From positions 264,852 to 328,851 of the forward strand of contig NZ_JAJFAV010000007.1 in assembly GCF_020711235.1 (NCBI RefSeq): a stretch of DNA of 64,000 nucleotides, given 5' to 3'. The notes beneath the pieces were generated by a model. That model saw nothing but the letters and a program-made list of their open reading frames with translations, was not told where the DNA came from and searched no databases. Positions within the stretch are counted from its first letter, which is position 1; each line of letters starts with the position of its first letter. This stretch comes from Hymenobacter sp. 15J16-1T3B (lineage in GTDB: Bacteria > Bacteroidota > Bacteroidia > Cytophagales > Hymenobacteraceae). Shown one piece after another: positions 44,210 through 52,188 of the stretch. Position numbers and translations under genes: made by a program.

Positions 44210-44647
44210 ATGTCACAATCTGTGTTGACCTCGCCCACGTTCAAAAAAGCCGTGTACACGGCCAAAACCCACACCGTAGGTGGCCGCACCGGCACGGCCC
44301 GCAGCTCCGACGGCCGCCTCGATGTGCAGCTCTCCACGCCCGGCACTACCGGCCAAGGCACCAACCCTGAGCAGCTGTTTGCCGCCGGCTGGTCGGCCTG
44401 CTTCGAGGGAGCCCTCGGCAAAGCCGCGGCCAACCGCGACGTAAAGCTGCCCGGCGTTCCGAGCATCGATGCTGAAATCGACCTGTGCCTGGAAGACGGC
44501 GCCTACTCCCTGCAAGCCCGCCTGAACGTGAGCCTGCCGGGCCTGGATTCGGAGCTGGCACGGACCCTAATCGAGGACGCGCACCAGATCTGCCCGTACT
44601 CCAAAGCCATCCGCGGCAACGTGCCCGTCGCCCTCAACCTGGTCTAA
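44210..44647 (+). CDS. Organic hydroperoxide resistance protein (Ohr/OsmC family)
   Basis: 145 residues. The two catalytic cysteines are present: Cys64 in SACFEG and Cys128 in ICPYSKA. The N-terminal YTAKTHTVGGRTGTARSSDGRLDVQLSTP and the PEQLFAAGW motif place it in the Ohr branch. It reduces organic and fatty-acid hydroperoxides using lipoyl or thiol donors in the cytoplasm. No OhrR/MarR regulator is adjacent; the terminator at 44656 ends the transcript. Confidence 0.93.
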   Translation: MSQSVLTSPTFKKAVYTAKTHTVGGRTGTARSSDGRLDVQLSTPGTTGQGTNPEQLFAAGWSACFEGALGKAAANRDVKLPGVPSIDAEIDLCLEDGAYSLQARLNVSLPGLDSELARTLIEDAHQICPYSKAIRGNVPVALNLV

Positions 44648-44655
44648 CCCCGCGG

Positions 44656-44701
44656 CCTCAACCCGCCCGGTCGGCCGTTGGTCCGACCGGACGGGTTGAG
44701 G
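44656..44701 (+). terminator. Hairpin terminator after ohr
   Basis: 19-bp arms (44656-44674 / 44683-44701) with one mismatch and an 8-base loop, placed 9 bp after the ohr stop. Confidence 0.82.
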
Positions 44702-44734
44702 CGCCGCTGGTCCCGGACCGTCGCTCCTTTACTG

Positions 44735-45565
44735 ATGTCCGTCATGAATAATCTGTTTCTGGCCCTGCCGGTGATTCCCGCCGCCTCGGCCGCCCTGTTG
44801 TGCACCCAAGTCGCCTACGCGCCACCGGTTTCGCGTCCGGCAGCCACGTGGGCGGTACCCACGGCCGGTACCCCGCGCGTCCCCGTGGTCGTGGAGCTGT
44901 TTACTTCCGAAGGTTGCTCGTCCTGTCCGGCCGCCGATGAAGCTCTGCGCGAGTTGGGCGCAGCCCAGGCCGTAGCGGGCGTCGAAATCATTGCCCTCGG
45001 GCAGCACGTCGACTACTGGAACCGCCTGGGCTGGCGCGACCCGTTTTCCTCGCCGCAATTCACGGCCCGGCAGCGCTGGTACGCCGAGCATTTTGCCGAA
45101 GGCAACTATACGCCGCAGGCCGTAGTGAACGGCCGCTACCAATTGGTGGGCAGCCAGCGCCGTTCGCTGTTAAGCGCTATTACCCAAGCCGCCCAAGCCC
45201 CGCGCGCCACGGTAACGCTGGCTCGGGCCGCTGGCAGCGCCTTACGCGTGCAGGTAAGCCACTTACCCTCCGGCACCACCAGCACCCGCGTCGCGCTGGC
45301 CCTCACCGAAGCGGGCCTATCGAGCCACGTGGGCCGGGGCGAAAACGCCGGGCGCTTGTTGCAGCATGCTCCGCTGGTGCGCACTTGGCGTACCCTGGGC
45401 ATGGTGGGCGCAGACGGTACGTTTGCCACTACCGCGCCGCTGGACCTAGAAGAAAACTGGCAAGTCAATAACCTGCGGGTCGTCGTGCTGGTGCAGGAAA
45501 TAGATTCCCGTCGCGTTGTCGGCGCGGCCAGCCTGGCGCTGGCATCCGGTCAAGCCACTCGCTAA
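44735..45565 (+). CDS. DUF1223 secreted thioredoxin-like protein
   Basis: 276 residues from the ATG at 44735; a second ATG at 44744 is equally possible. The N-terminus is a hydrophobic export signal. The family motif VVELFTSEGCSSCPAADEAL carries a CxxC (Cys61, Cys64), followed by ALGQHVDYWNRLGWRDPFSSPQFTARQRWYA and YTPQAVVNGRYQLVG. DUF1223 proteins are thioredoxin-fold and widespread, but their reaction is not established; a redox role in the envelope is likely. Confidence 0.88.
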   Translation: MSVMNNLFLALPVIPAASAALLCTQVAYAPPVSRPAATWAVPTAGTPRVPVVVELFTSEGCSSCPAADEALRELGAAQAVAGVEIIALGQHVDYWNRLGWRDPFSSPQFTARQRWYAEHFAEGNYTPQAVVNGRYQLVGSQRRSLLSAITQAAQAPRATVTLARAAGSALRVQVSHLPSGTTSTRVALALTEAGLSSHVGRGENAGRLLQHAPLVRTWRTLGMVGADGTFATTAPLDLEENWQVNNLRVVVLVQEIDSRRVVGAASLALASGQATR

Positions 45566-45590
45566 GGAACCTGCGGACGTCAAAAATCCC

Positions 45591-45606
45591 TGGCACGGCT
45601 GCTGCC
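45591..45606 (+). promoter_or_regulatory. Possible sigma-54 promoter element
   Basis: TGGCACGGCTGCTGCC fits TGGCACG-N4-TTGCA with GG and GC at the invariant -24/-12 spacing and one change in the -12 box. It lies about 100 bp before the tetR start. A sigma-54 activator is encoded at 59130, but a link is not shown. Confidence 0.3.
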
Positions 45607-45645
45607 ATTGCCCAGGTTAAAGCCTACAATCTGCAGCGCGTTTAA

Positions 45646-45665
45646 ACATATGGACTACCATATGT
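45646..45665. promoter_or_regulatory. 20-bp palindrome in the tetR promoter
   Basis: ACATATGG-acta-CCATATGT, a perfect inverted repeat with 8-bp arms, 38 bp before the tetR start and six bases before the second palindrome at 45671. It may be another operator or part of the promoter. Confidence 0.55.
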
Positions 45666-45670
45666 GTATT

Positions 45671-45686
45671 TATACCAATCGGTATA
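45671..45686. promoter_or_regulatory. Predicted TetR operator, copy 1
   Basis: TATACC-aatc-GGTATA, a perfect palindrome 17 bp before the GTG start of tetR. A near-identical box (TATACCGAACAGTATA) lies before the MFS gene, so the TetR protein probably represses both itself and the pump. Confidence 0.75.
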
Positions 45687-45702
45687 TTTCAAACTCAGAA
45701 CC

Positions 45703-46299
45703 GTGACCAAAGCCGAGCGCACCCGCCAGTTCATCATCGAGCAAACGGCCCCCATTTTCAACAAACAAGGCTATGCTGGCACCACGCTCAGCGACTTGAC
45801 CACCTCCACCGGGCTAACCAAAGGTGCCATTTACGGCAATTTTGAAAACAAGGAGGAAGTAGCCCTGGCGGCCTTTGATTACAACTTGCAGCTTGTCCAG
45901 CAAGGCCTGCAGCCCGGGCTCGATAGCTCGGTGTCTGTGCTCGAGCGGCTGCGGGCCCTGCCCCGTTTCTACCGCCAGACCTATCCGAAGCTGCAGTGTA
46001 TGGGTGGCTGCCCCGTACTCAATGCCGCGGTAGAAGTGGACGACGCCCCACCGGCCGCTTTGCAGCAGAGGGTACAGCAGAGCGTGCGCCGTTGGCAAGA
46101 ATCCATTGTCGGCTTGATTCAGGAAGGTCAGCAGATTGGCGAAATCCCCGCTGCAGTAGACGCGCCGCGCTACGCCACCCTATTCATTGCTCTGGTCGAG
46201 GGCAGCATGACGGTGGCCCGCGCCACGGCCAACCCGACAACCTTGCTCAACAGCCTGGCCCACATTGAGCATTTAATCGACACAGACCTGACGGTCTGA
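45703..46299 (+). CDS. TetR family transcriptional repressor
   Basis: 198 residues from the GTG at 45703 (MTKAERTRQFIIEQ). An upstream in-frame GTG at 45664 would place coding sequence over the operator, so it is rejected. The TetR HTH is clear: PIFNKQGYAGTTLSDLTTSTGLTKGAIYGNFENKEEVALAAFDYN. The C-terminal ligand domain contains CMGGCPVLNAAVEVDD, typical of the TetR_C_6/AcrR-like group. It precedes an MFS pump and both have matching palindromes upstream. Confidence 0.92.
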   Translation: MTKAERTRQFIIEQTAPIFNKQGYAGTTLSDLTTSTGLTKGAIYGNFENKEEVALAAFDYNLQLVQQGLQPGLDSSVSVLERLRALPRFYRQTYPKLQCMGGCPVLNAAVEVDDAPPAALQQRVQQSVRRWQESIVGLIQEGQQIGEIPAAVDAPRYATLFIALVEGSMTVARATANPTTLLNSLAHIEHLIDTDLTV

Positions 46300-46307
46300 C
46301 TTTTTTT
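46283..46307 (+). terminator. Short hairpin plus T7 at the end of tetR
   Basis: CAGACC-tgac-GGTCTG followed by AC and seven T residues, overlapping the tetR stop. A weak but intrinsic-type terminator or attenuator just before the MFS operator. Confidence 0.55.
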
Positions 46308-46316
46308 GCTCAAAAA

Positions 46317-46332
46317 TATACCGAACAGTATA
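46317..46332. promoter_or_regulatory. Predicted TetR operator, copy 2, before the MFS pump
   Basis: TATACCGAACAGTATA, matching the tetR-upstream box TATACCAATCGGTATA at ten of twelve arm positions, ending 15 bp before the MFS ATG. The position suits repression of the pump. Confidence 0.75.
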
Positions 46333-46347
46333 ATAACAATCCGCATC

Positions 46348-47907
46348 ATGTCTTCTCTCCGGCTTTTCTTGCTTTGCGCGACGGTTATTTGCGCGGCCGT
46401 GATGGAGCTCATCGACACGAGCATCGTCAACGTGGCTCTCTCGCATTTGAGTGGCAACCTGGGCGCCACGCTGGCCGACACCTCTTGGGTGATTACGGCC
46501 TACGCCATTGCCAACATCATCGTGATTCCCATCACTAGCTATTTGGCCACGCGGTTGGGTCGGCGGCGCTATTTCATTGGCTCGGTGGTGCTGTTCACGT
46601 TGGCTTCGGCGTTCTGCGGCACGGCCACCAATATCTGGGTCCTGGTGGCCTTCCGCTTCGTGCAGGGTCTGGGCGGGGGTGCGTTGCTGTCCACGTCACA
46701 GGCCATCGTGTTTGAGGCCTTTCCGCCGGCCAAGCGGGGCATTGCCGCGGCGTTGTTCGGCATCGGGGTGTTTACCGGGCCCACCATCGGCCCAACGCTG
46801 GGCGGCTATATTCTCGACGTGACCAGCTGGCACTGGATCTTCCTCGTCAACGTACCCATCGGCATTATCGTCGCCATTGCGTCGTTTTTGCTCGTGCCGG
46901 AGCCAGCCGCGGCCGCCACCCCGGCGCGCACGCAGATGGACTGGCTAGGCCTCGGGCTGCTGGTATTAGGCGTGGGCTCGTTGCAAGTGGTGCTCGAGCG
47001 CGGGCAGGAAGAAGACTGGTTCGAGACGCCTTACATTCTGCAGCTGAGCGTAGCCGCGGCGCTGGGCCTGGTCGGCTTCGTTTGGTGGGAGCTGCGTACG
47101 GCACAGCCCATCGTCAATTTGCGGGTGCTGAAAAGCCGCTCGCTTGCGGTAGCCGCCGTGCTGACCTTTGTTACGGGCCTGGGCCTGTTTACCTCGGTGT
47201 ACCTGACGCCGGTGTTTGCCCAGCGCCTGCTGCACTTTCCGGTGCTCGACACGGGCCTGCTGCTGGTGCCGGGCGCGGTAGCGGCCATCATCGTGCTGTT
47301 GCTCACGGCCCGGGCCCTGCAACGCGGGGTGCCGGTGCCGCTCATCGTGGGGCTGGGCTTCTTGCTGTTCGTGACTTTCAGCTGGCGCATGTCGCTGCTG
47401 ACCGGCGCGGCGGGCACCCACGATTTTTACCTGCCGCTGATTTTGCGCGGCGTGGGCATTGCTCTGCTCACCGTGCCGCTGACGGCCCTGGCCGTGTCGG
47501 GCCTGCCGGTGCAGGACATTGCCCAGGGAGCGGCCCTAAATAACATGATGCGCCAGCTCGGCGGCTCTTTCGGCATTGCCCTCGTCAATACCTACTTGGC
47601 GACTCAGTTTGCCGTGCACCGCCAAGCGCTGGTAACCCACCTGACGGCCGGCGACCTGGCCGTGGCCGAGCGACTCAACGGTACCACTCAGCTAGTAGCG
47701 GCCCGGCTGGGCGAGGCGCCGGTCAACGCCGTGCAGCGGGCCTACCAGCTGCTCGACGGCCGCGTGAACTTGCAGGCCGGTATTCAGAGCTACAACGACG
47801 CGTTTTTGCTGGTGGGTGGGTGTTTTTTGGCGGCCATGCCCCTGCTGCTGCTCGTGCTGCGCACGCCCCGTCCGGCGCCCAGCTCCGTTCCTCTCTCCGA
47901 CCACTAA
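46348..47907 (+). CDS. DHA2-family MFS drug efflux transporter (EmrB/QacA type)
   Basis: 519 residues with 14 predicted membrane helices. Family motifs: MELIDTSIVNVALSHL in helix 1 (DHA2 motif D1), LGRRRYFIGSVVLFTLAS loop, and GIGVFTGPTIGPTLGGYILDVTSWHWIFLVNVPIGI (motif C and following). The ATG at 46348 follows the operator. It is a proton-driven multidrug exporter, probably controlled by the TetR protein directly upstream. No partner EmrA adaptor is adjacent. Confidence 0.92.
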   Translation: MSSLRLFLLCATVICAAVMELIDTSIVNVALSHLSGNLGATLADTSWVITAYAIANIIVIPITSYLATRLGRRRYFIGSVVLFTLASAFCGTATNIWVLVAFRFVQGLGGGALLSTSQAIVFEAFPPAKRGIAAALFGIGVFTGPTIGPTLGGYILDVTSWHWIFLVNVPIGIIVAIASFLLVPEPAAAATPARTQMDWLGLGLLVLGVGSLQVVLERGQEEDWFETPYILQLSVAAALGLVGFVWWELRTAQPIVNLRVLKSRSLAVAAVLTFVTGLGLFTSVYLTPVFAQRLLHFPVLDTGLLLVPGAVAAIIVLLLTARALQRGVPVPLIVGLGFLLFVTFSWRMSLLTGAAGTHDFYLPLILRGVGIALLTVPLTALAVSGLPVQDIAQGAALNNMMRQLGGSFGIALVNTYLATQFAVHRQALVTHLTAGDLAVAERLNGTTQLVAARLGEAPVNAVQRAYQLLDGRVNLQAGIQSYNDAFLLVGGCFLAAMPLLLLVLRTPRPAPSSVPLSDH

Positions 47908-48001
47908 CCCAACAGGGGCCAGTATAATATAGGTGGTACCAGATGTTTTAACTTACGGCAGCAGCGGTCAGCGCATTGGAGGCTGCCAACCATCGGACGC
48001 C

Positions 48002-48586
48002 ATGGACGCCAAGCATCTTCTCCGCCAGCATATTGCCAAGACCGTCGCTCTTACCGACGAGCAGTTCGAGCACGTCTACGCGCATTTCGAGCCGCTATCC
48101 TACAAGAAGGGACAAGCCCTGATTGCCGAGGGCGACGTGGTCACCAGCGAGTTTTTTGTGGTGCAGGGTTGCCTGAAAACCTTTCACTTGACCAACGAGC
48201 TGAAAATGTTCATCCTGCAGTTCGCCATGCCCACTTGGTGGGCTTCCGATTACCAGGCCCTGTACTCCGGGCAGCGCGCCACTGTGGGTGTGGACTGCGT
48301 AACCGACGTGGAGCTGCTGCGCCTGAGCGCCGAAAACCGCGAAAAGCTTTGCCACGAGCTGCACGACGTGGAGCGGTTTTTCCGCTGGCGCACCAACTGG
48401 GGCTACGTGGCGGCTCACAAGCGCCTGCTTTCCTTCATGAGCACTGACGTGCGGCAGCGCTACGAGGAATTGCTCAAGCAGTACCCGCTGCTCTACCAAT
48501 TCGTCCCCAAAAACCTGATTGCGGCCTACCTCGGCGTTTCGCGCGAGACGCTCAGTCGCCTCTACCAGAGCCGCCACGAGGCTTGA
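48002..48586 (+). CDS. Crp/Fnr family transcriptional regulator
   Basis: 194 residues from the ATG at 48002. The cyclic-nucleotide-binding-type beta-barrel (YKKGQALIAEGDVVTSEFFVVQGCLKTF) lacks the cAMP-binding RSA motif and the FNR cysteines. The winged HTH has IAAYLGVSRETLSRLYQ. SRETxxR keeps the Arg/Glu/Arg that read TGTGA half-sites in CRP, which fits the GTGA...TCAC palindromes in this window. The ligand is unknown. Confidence 0.88.
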   Translation: MDAKHLLRQHIAKTVALTDEQFEHVYAHFEPLSYKKGQALIAEGDVVTSEFFVVQGCLKTFHLTNELKMFILQFAMPTWWASDYQALYSGQRATVGVDCVTDVELLRLSAENREKLCHELHDVERFFRWRTNWGYVAAHKRLLSFMSTDVRQRYEELLKQYPLLYQFVPKNLIAAYLGVSRETLSRLYQSRHEA

Positions 48587-48887
48587 AAAGCGGCCCGCGA
48601 CGTCACAACTCCGCTGCCTAGCGAATGTGACCCAGGTCACGCAGAGTAACCGTGCGCGGGAATGACCTTTGGGCTGTCCGGTTGGACGAGGCCGATTTAA
48701 TGACGCAGGGTGCGTGGCCGGCAGGATGCTGTTCCTAAAGCCCGAAACCAGCCCACCCGAACGCCGGCGTAGTGCGGCGCCTCCCAGACTTACTACTACC
48801 GTTTCCCCGAAGCCCGACAGCTTCGACCGGACCCTCATTTTCCTTTTTGGGTCGCTTGGCCCTCCTTTTTTCTTTCCCCATTTTCCC
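48587..48887. other. Intergenic region between crp-like gene and SDR
   Basis: About 300 bp. It contains a Crp-type palindrome near 48626 (separate entry). The rest is unremarkable, with no other gene recognised. Confidence 0.45.
48626..48641. promoter_or_regulatory. Crp-type binding site downstream of the crp-like gene
   Basis: TGTGA-cccagg-TCACG, with a perfect GTGACC/GGTCAC core and CRP-like 6-bp spacing. It is 40 bp after the regulator stop and 247 bp before the SDR start, so it may serve the SDR promoter. Confidence 0.5.
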
Positions 48888-49745
48888 ATGAAAACGCAAA
48901 AAGTTTGGTTTGTTACCGGTGCCTCGCGGGGCCTGGGCCTGGAAATCGTGAAGGCCGCGCTGGCGGCGGGCGACTATGTGGTAGCCACCGTGCGCAAGCA
49001 GGCCGAGCAGCTCACAACCTCGCTGGAGCACCACTCCAACCTACTGGTGACCCTGCTGGACGTGACCAACCCCGCGCAGGTAACGGAAGCCGTGCAGGCT
49101 GCTCTGGCCCGCTTCGGCCAAATCGACGTGCTGGTGAACAACGCTGGCTACGGCTTCCTCGGCGCTTTTGAAGAAGCCAGCGAGGCGGAGATGCACCGGC
49201 AGTTTGACACCAACGTGTTCGGGCTGATCCGCGTCACCCAAGCCGTGCTGCCGCACATGCGCCAGCGCCGCAGCGGCCACATCATCAACGTTTCTTCCTT
49301 GTTTGGCTACCAAGCCAGCGTGCCGGGCTTCGGCCTGTACGGGGCCAGCAAGTTTGCGGTGGAAGGCATTACAGAGGGCCTGGCCCTGGAAGTAAGCGCC
49401 CTTGGTATTCGGGTGACGGCGCTGGCGCCGGGCCTGTTCAGCACCGACTTTCTGGCCGCCGACTCCTACGTCCAAAGCGCCACCGTGCTCGAAGCCTACG
49501 CCGCGACAGTGGGCGGCACCCGCGCCGCCGCCGGCCACATCCACGGCAACCAGCCCGGCGACCCGGCCAAGCTGGCCGCGGTAGTGCGCCAGCTGGTCGA
49601 CAGCCCGGAACCGCCGGTGCACCTGCCCGTGGGCAAGGACGCTGTGGCTTCGCTGCGAGGCAAAATAGCCACTCTGCAAGCCGAGGTGGCAGCCTGGGAA
49701 AGCGTGGCGGTCAGCACGGACCGGGCGGCCCAGCCAGCCGTTTGA
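48888..49745 (+). CDS. Short-chain dehydrogenase/reductase, classical SDR
   Basis: 285 residues from the ATG at 48888. Rossmann motif TGASRGLG, DVTNPAQVTEAV, NNAG, catalytic Ser in INVSSLFGYQ, and YGASK (Tyr/Lys pair) followed by the SDR C-terminal region. It has a C-terminal extension of about 30 residues rich in Ala and Glu. It oxidises or reduces carbonyl/hydroxyl groups with NAD(P)H; the substrate is unknown. It is a single gene followed by a hairpin. Confidence 0.9.
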   Translation: MKTQKVWFVTGASRGLGLEIVKAALAAGDYVVATVRKQAEQLTTSLEHHSNLLVTLLDVTNPAQVTEAVQAALARFGQIDVLVNNAGYGFLGAFEEASEAEMHRQFDTNVFGLIRVTQAVLPHMRQRRSGHIINVSSLFGYQASVPGFGLYGASKFAVEGITEGLALEVSALGIRVTALAPGLFSTDFLAADSYVQSATVLEAYAATVGGTRAAAGHIHGNQPGDPAKLAAVVRQLVDSPEPPVHLPVGKDAVASLRGKIATLQAEVAAWESVAVSTDRAAQPAV

Positions 49746-50150
49746 TTGGGCCTGCCCATAGATTACTTCGGCCGGTGGTTGCGCACAGGCGCAGTCACCG
49801 GCCGGAGCTTTGATGGCCCGCAATACCTGTTTCGGCTCTACCGCCTAAAGTCGAACTGCGGCCTCTTGTTGCGGCGTGAACTGCGGCGTTTGGCTTATCT
49901 GCCCGAAACGGCGGTTCATCGGCCGAATAAGAGGTTCATCCTCATGCTTTTTCGGCTCCGGTGCTGTTAATCCACCTTTGCCCGTGCCATGAAACGTCGG
50001 CACTGGGCGGGTTGGCTAGCCACCTGCTCTGCGCCTAGCCTTTCCTCGCTTTCGCCCACTCCAGGCTCATTGATCAGGCCATTGCGCGCCCTGGCTTTCA
50101 TTTCGGTTTTGAATTCATAATCATGCTCTTCTCCGCCGCTCAACCTCTAC
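49746..50150. other. Intergenic region between SDR and SRPBCC-like gene
   Basis: About 405 bp. A hairpin at 49769-49804 probably terminates the SDR transcript. A 74-codon frame at 49746 shows no domain and was rejected. Otherwise nothing is recognised. Confidence 0.5.
49769..49804 (+). terminator. Hairpin terminator after the SDR gene
   Basis: A stem of CGGCCGGTG / CACCGGCCG with an inner TGCGC-acag-GCGCA stem (gt/gt internal loop), 24 bp after the SDR stop. Confidence 0.7.
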
Positions 50151-50687
50151 ATGAAACCGCATACACCCATTGTTGACGCGAGCTTTCAGGCCGTTATCAA
50201 TGCTCCTATTGACTCAGTAGACCTGCCGGCCTGGCTATTCTCCCAGTCGGAAGCCGACTACATGCGTTGCTCGCCGGCTCATATAGCCGTCGGCCAGACC
50301 ACTGGGGCCAATGGCCAGCGGGTGGTCGTCAACGTGGAGTTAATCGGGCACAGCGCCGTGGTGCAGCGCTACCAGGAGAAGCTGTCGGAACCGCACCATT
50401 TGGTGCTTACCTCTTTTTCCGACGTCTTCGGCGCCACGGGCAGGCAGCGGGTGCACGTGCGCTGGGAACTCAGCGTCAACGCCGTTGGAGCGGGACAATG
50501 CGAACTGACCAGCCAAGTCGTCGTCCACGCAACGGACGCCATGATTCACAACCTAGCGCAACAGGGTATTGATTTCGAGCAGTTCCGGCAGCAACGCCAG
50601 CAGGCCTATGTGGCGCACCACCAAGCCAAAACGCCGCAGTTGGCGGCCAGCCTGGAGCGGGCTGCTCTCCACGCCGCCCTGTCCTAA
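50151..50687 (+). CDS. SRPBCC-like protein of unknown function
   Basis: 178 residues. The start SFQAVINAPIDSVDLPAWLFSQSEADYM and the beta-rich body (RVVVNVELIGHSAVVQRY, VHVRWELSVNAVGAGQCELTSQVVVHATD) resemble the SRPBCC/START-like ligand-binding fold. The C-terminus is Gln/Ala/His-rich and probably helical. No signal peptide. Function and ligand unknown; the assignment rests on overall pattern only. Confidence 0.65.
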   Translation: MKPHTPIVDASFQAVINAPIDSVDLPAWLFSQSEADYMRCSPAHIAVGQTTGANGQRVVVNVELIGHSAVVQRYQEKLSEPHHLVLTSFSDVFGATGRQRVHVRWELSVNAVGAGQCELTSQVVVHATDAMIHNLAQQGIDFEQFRQQRQQAYVAHHQAKTPQLAASLERAALHAALS

Positions 50688-51490
50688 GGGCGTGCGGCCC
50701 ATGAAAACGCCCACTCGCCCCTTCGCGGGTCTTCTGCGGCTGGTGCTTACCAGTACCCCAGCCATGCCGGCTGCCCATGGCTTGCCCCCAACCGCAAAAA
50801 CGGCCACGATAGGTATTGACACCGAGCCACTCCGGAGGTATTCACCGTCGGCCGCGTCTCGGGGCTATCTGGTATGTGCAGTACCCCTCCAAAAAAATGG
50901 AGACCCATCGGTCAAACCTCCAATCAGTTGGATTATTACCAGACCGCAAGCATGCTTTTTCCTAAATGAATCAGATTACCTACAGCTAATTTGAGCCCCT
51001 GCTTCCCGTTTTGAAGCTTCTATACGCTGTTGAACGGTTGTGGCACCGTTATTTCACAACGTCCGGCAAAACCCTCCGGCTGCTACGTCCCAACGGGAGC
51101 AGCAACGCACTTTTCCCATATGAGCTGCACGGACTGGGCAAATTGCCGAGTCCAGCAGCGGCATACCCTGACTGGCGAAGTTTCAAGACCTGGGTCTTCC
51201 GCTTTTCGACGGGTGAGTTCGGTCCTCAATGGTGGCTCTTTTGACCTTCGCTTGAGCTTTCTTCTCCAGCTGGTTTCCTCTCCCGGAACCGAAGGCTGGC
51301 CGTGCCTGACGCAGCTTGGTCTGGTCCTGCTAAGTCGGCCGGGGCGGTGCTGCGCCGCTTGAAACCAGCCCGAGTTCCGCGTGGCCTCCCTCTGTCAGGT
51401 CACGGCTTTGGCACCGCTTCCAAGCGGACCAGCAGACATTCCGCAGACCCAAAGGCACCATGCCCGATCAGGCATTCCCCTCCAAAGCCT
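50688..51490. other. Long intergenic region, possibly degraded gene remnants
   Basis: About 800 bp. A frame at 50701-50994 begins MKTPTRPFAGLLRLVLTSTPAMPAAHG, which looks like an export signal, but the rest has no domain and codon use differs from neighbours. Other short frames look like chance. It may be decayed sequence. No RNA or repeat was recognised. Confidence 0.4.
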
Positions 51491-52021
51491 ATGAAAACGC
51501 TGGTCCAAATGCTCGTTACGTTGCCGCTTATCGCCGGGGTGGTCACTGCCTGCGATACCACCGCGACGCGCAGCGAGGCCTCATCTACTCCTGCCTCTGC
51601 AGCAATGAACTCGGAGAAAAGCGCCAAGGAGATTCGCGGCGCGTCGCCCTACGTCGGCATTGAGAACGAGCCGGCGCCCAAGCTCATCGGGGACCCGCCG
51701 CTTCCCGATTTGCTGGATCAAGGCGTCGTGTGGATTCAGTGGCGGGTGGAGAACGTGCACATCGCGCCGGTATTTGGGAAAGACGCCCTTAAAGTCTCCC
51801 CGCGGCTCGGTCACCTGCACCTGCAAGTAGACGACCTGCCTTGGTGGTGGGCCGACCCCAGCAACGTCAACACGATAGACATGGCGGGCTTGCCTCCCGG
51901 CCCGCACAAAGTCAAGATTTCCCTGGTCAACGCCAATCACGAGCACTTTCCGGGGCAATCGAAAATCGTCGCTTTTACCATTCCGGAAGGCGCAACGGGG
52001 GGCCATGGGCACGCCGAATAA
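51491..52021 (+). CDS. DUF6130 family lipoprotein
   Basis: 176 residues from the ATG at 51491 (an in-frame start at 51302 lies in non-coding-looking sequence). Lipobox VVTAC (Cys21). The conserved block HLHLQVDDLPWWWADPSNVNTIDMAGLPPGPHKVKISLVNANHEHFPGQSKIVAFTIP matches the DUF6130 beta-sandwich as I recall it. Function not established; located upstream of an epoxide hydrolase on the same strand, with 167 bp between. Confidence 0.82.
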   Translation: MKTLVQMLVTLPLIAGVVTACDTTATRSEASSTPASAAMNSEKSAKEIRGASPYVGIENEPAPKLIGDPPLPDLLDQGVVWIQWRVENVHIAPVFGKDALKVSPRLGHLHLQVDDLPWWWADPSNVNTIDMAGLPPGPHKVKISLVNANHEHFPGQSKIVAFTIPEGATGGHGHAE

Positions 52022-52188
52022 CGGGCGGCCCGCAGGCCTGCCCTTCCCCACTCGTTACTGCTGACGGGCCACCTTTTGTCATTCCGTTTGCTCGGCCGGC
52101 TGCGCGAATAAGGGAGGCGAGAGCGTAGCGCGTCATGCCAATCCTTGCCTGCAGCGGCCATAGGCCATGAAAATCAATTGTTCCGATT

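Noticed and set aside
45664..45666. GTG start for tetR at 45664
   Set aside because: It would place coding sequence across the TATACC/GGTATA operator and add non-family residues; the GTG at 45703 leads straight into the HTH.
49746..49970. A 74-residue frame after the SDR gene
   Set aside because: No domain, overlaps a hairpin terminator, and reads as low-complexity Arg/Leu; probably non-coding.
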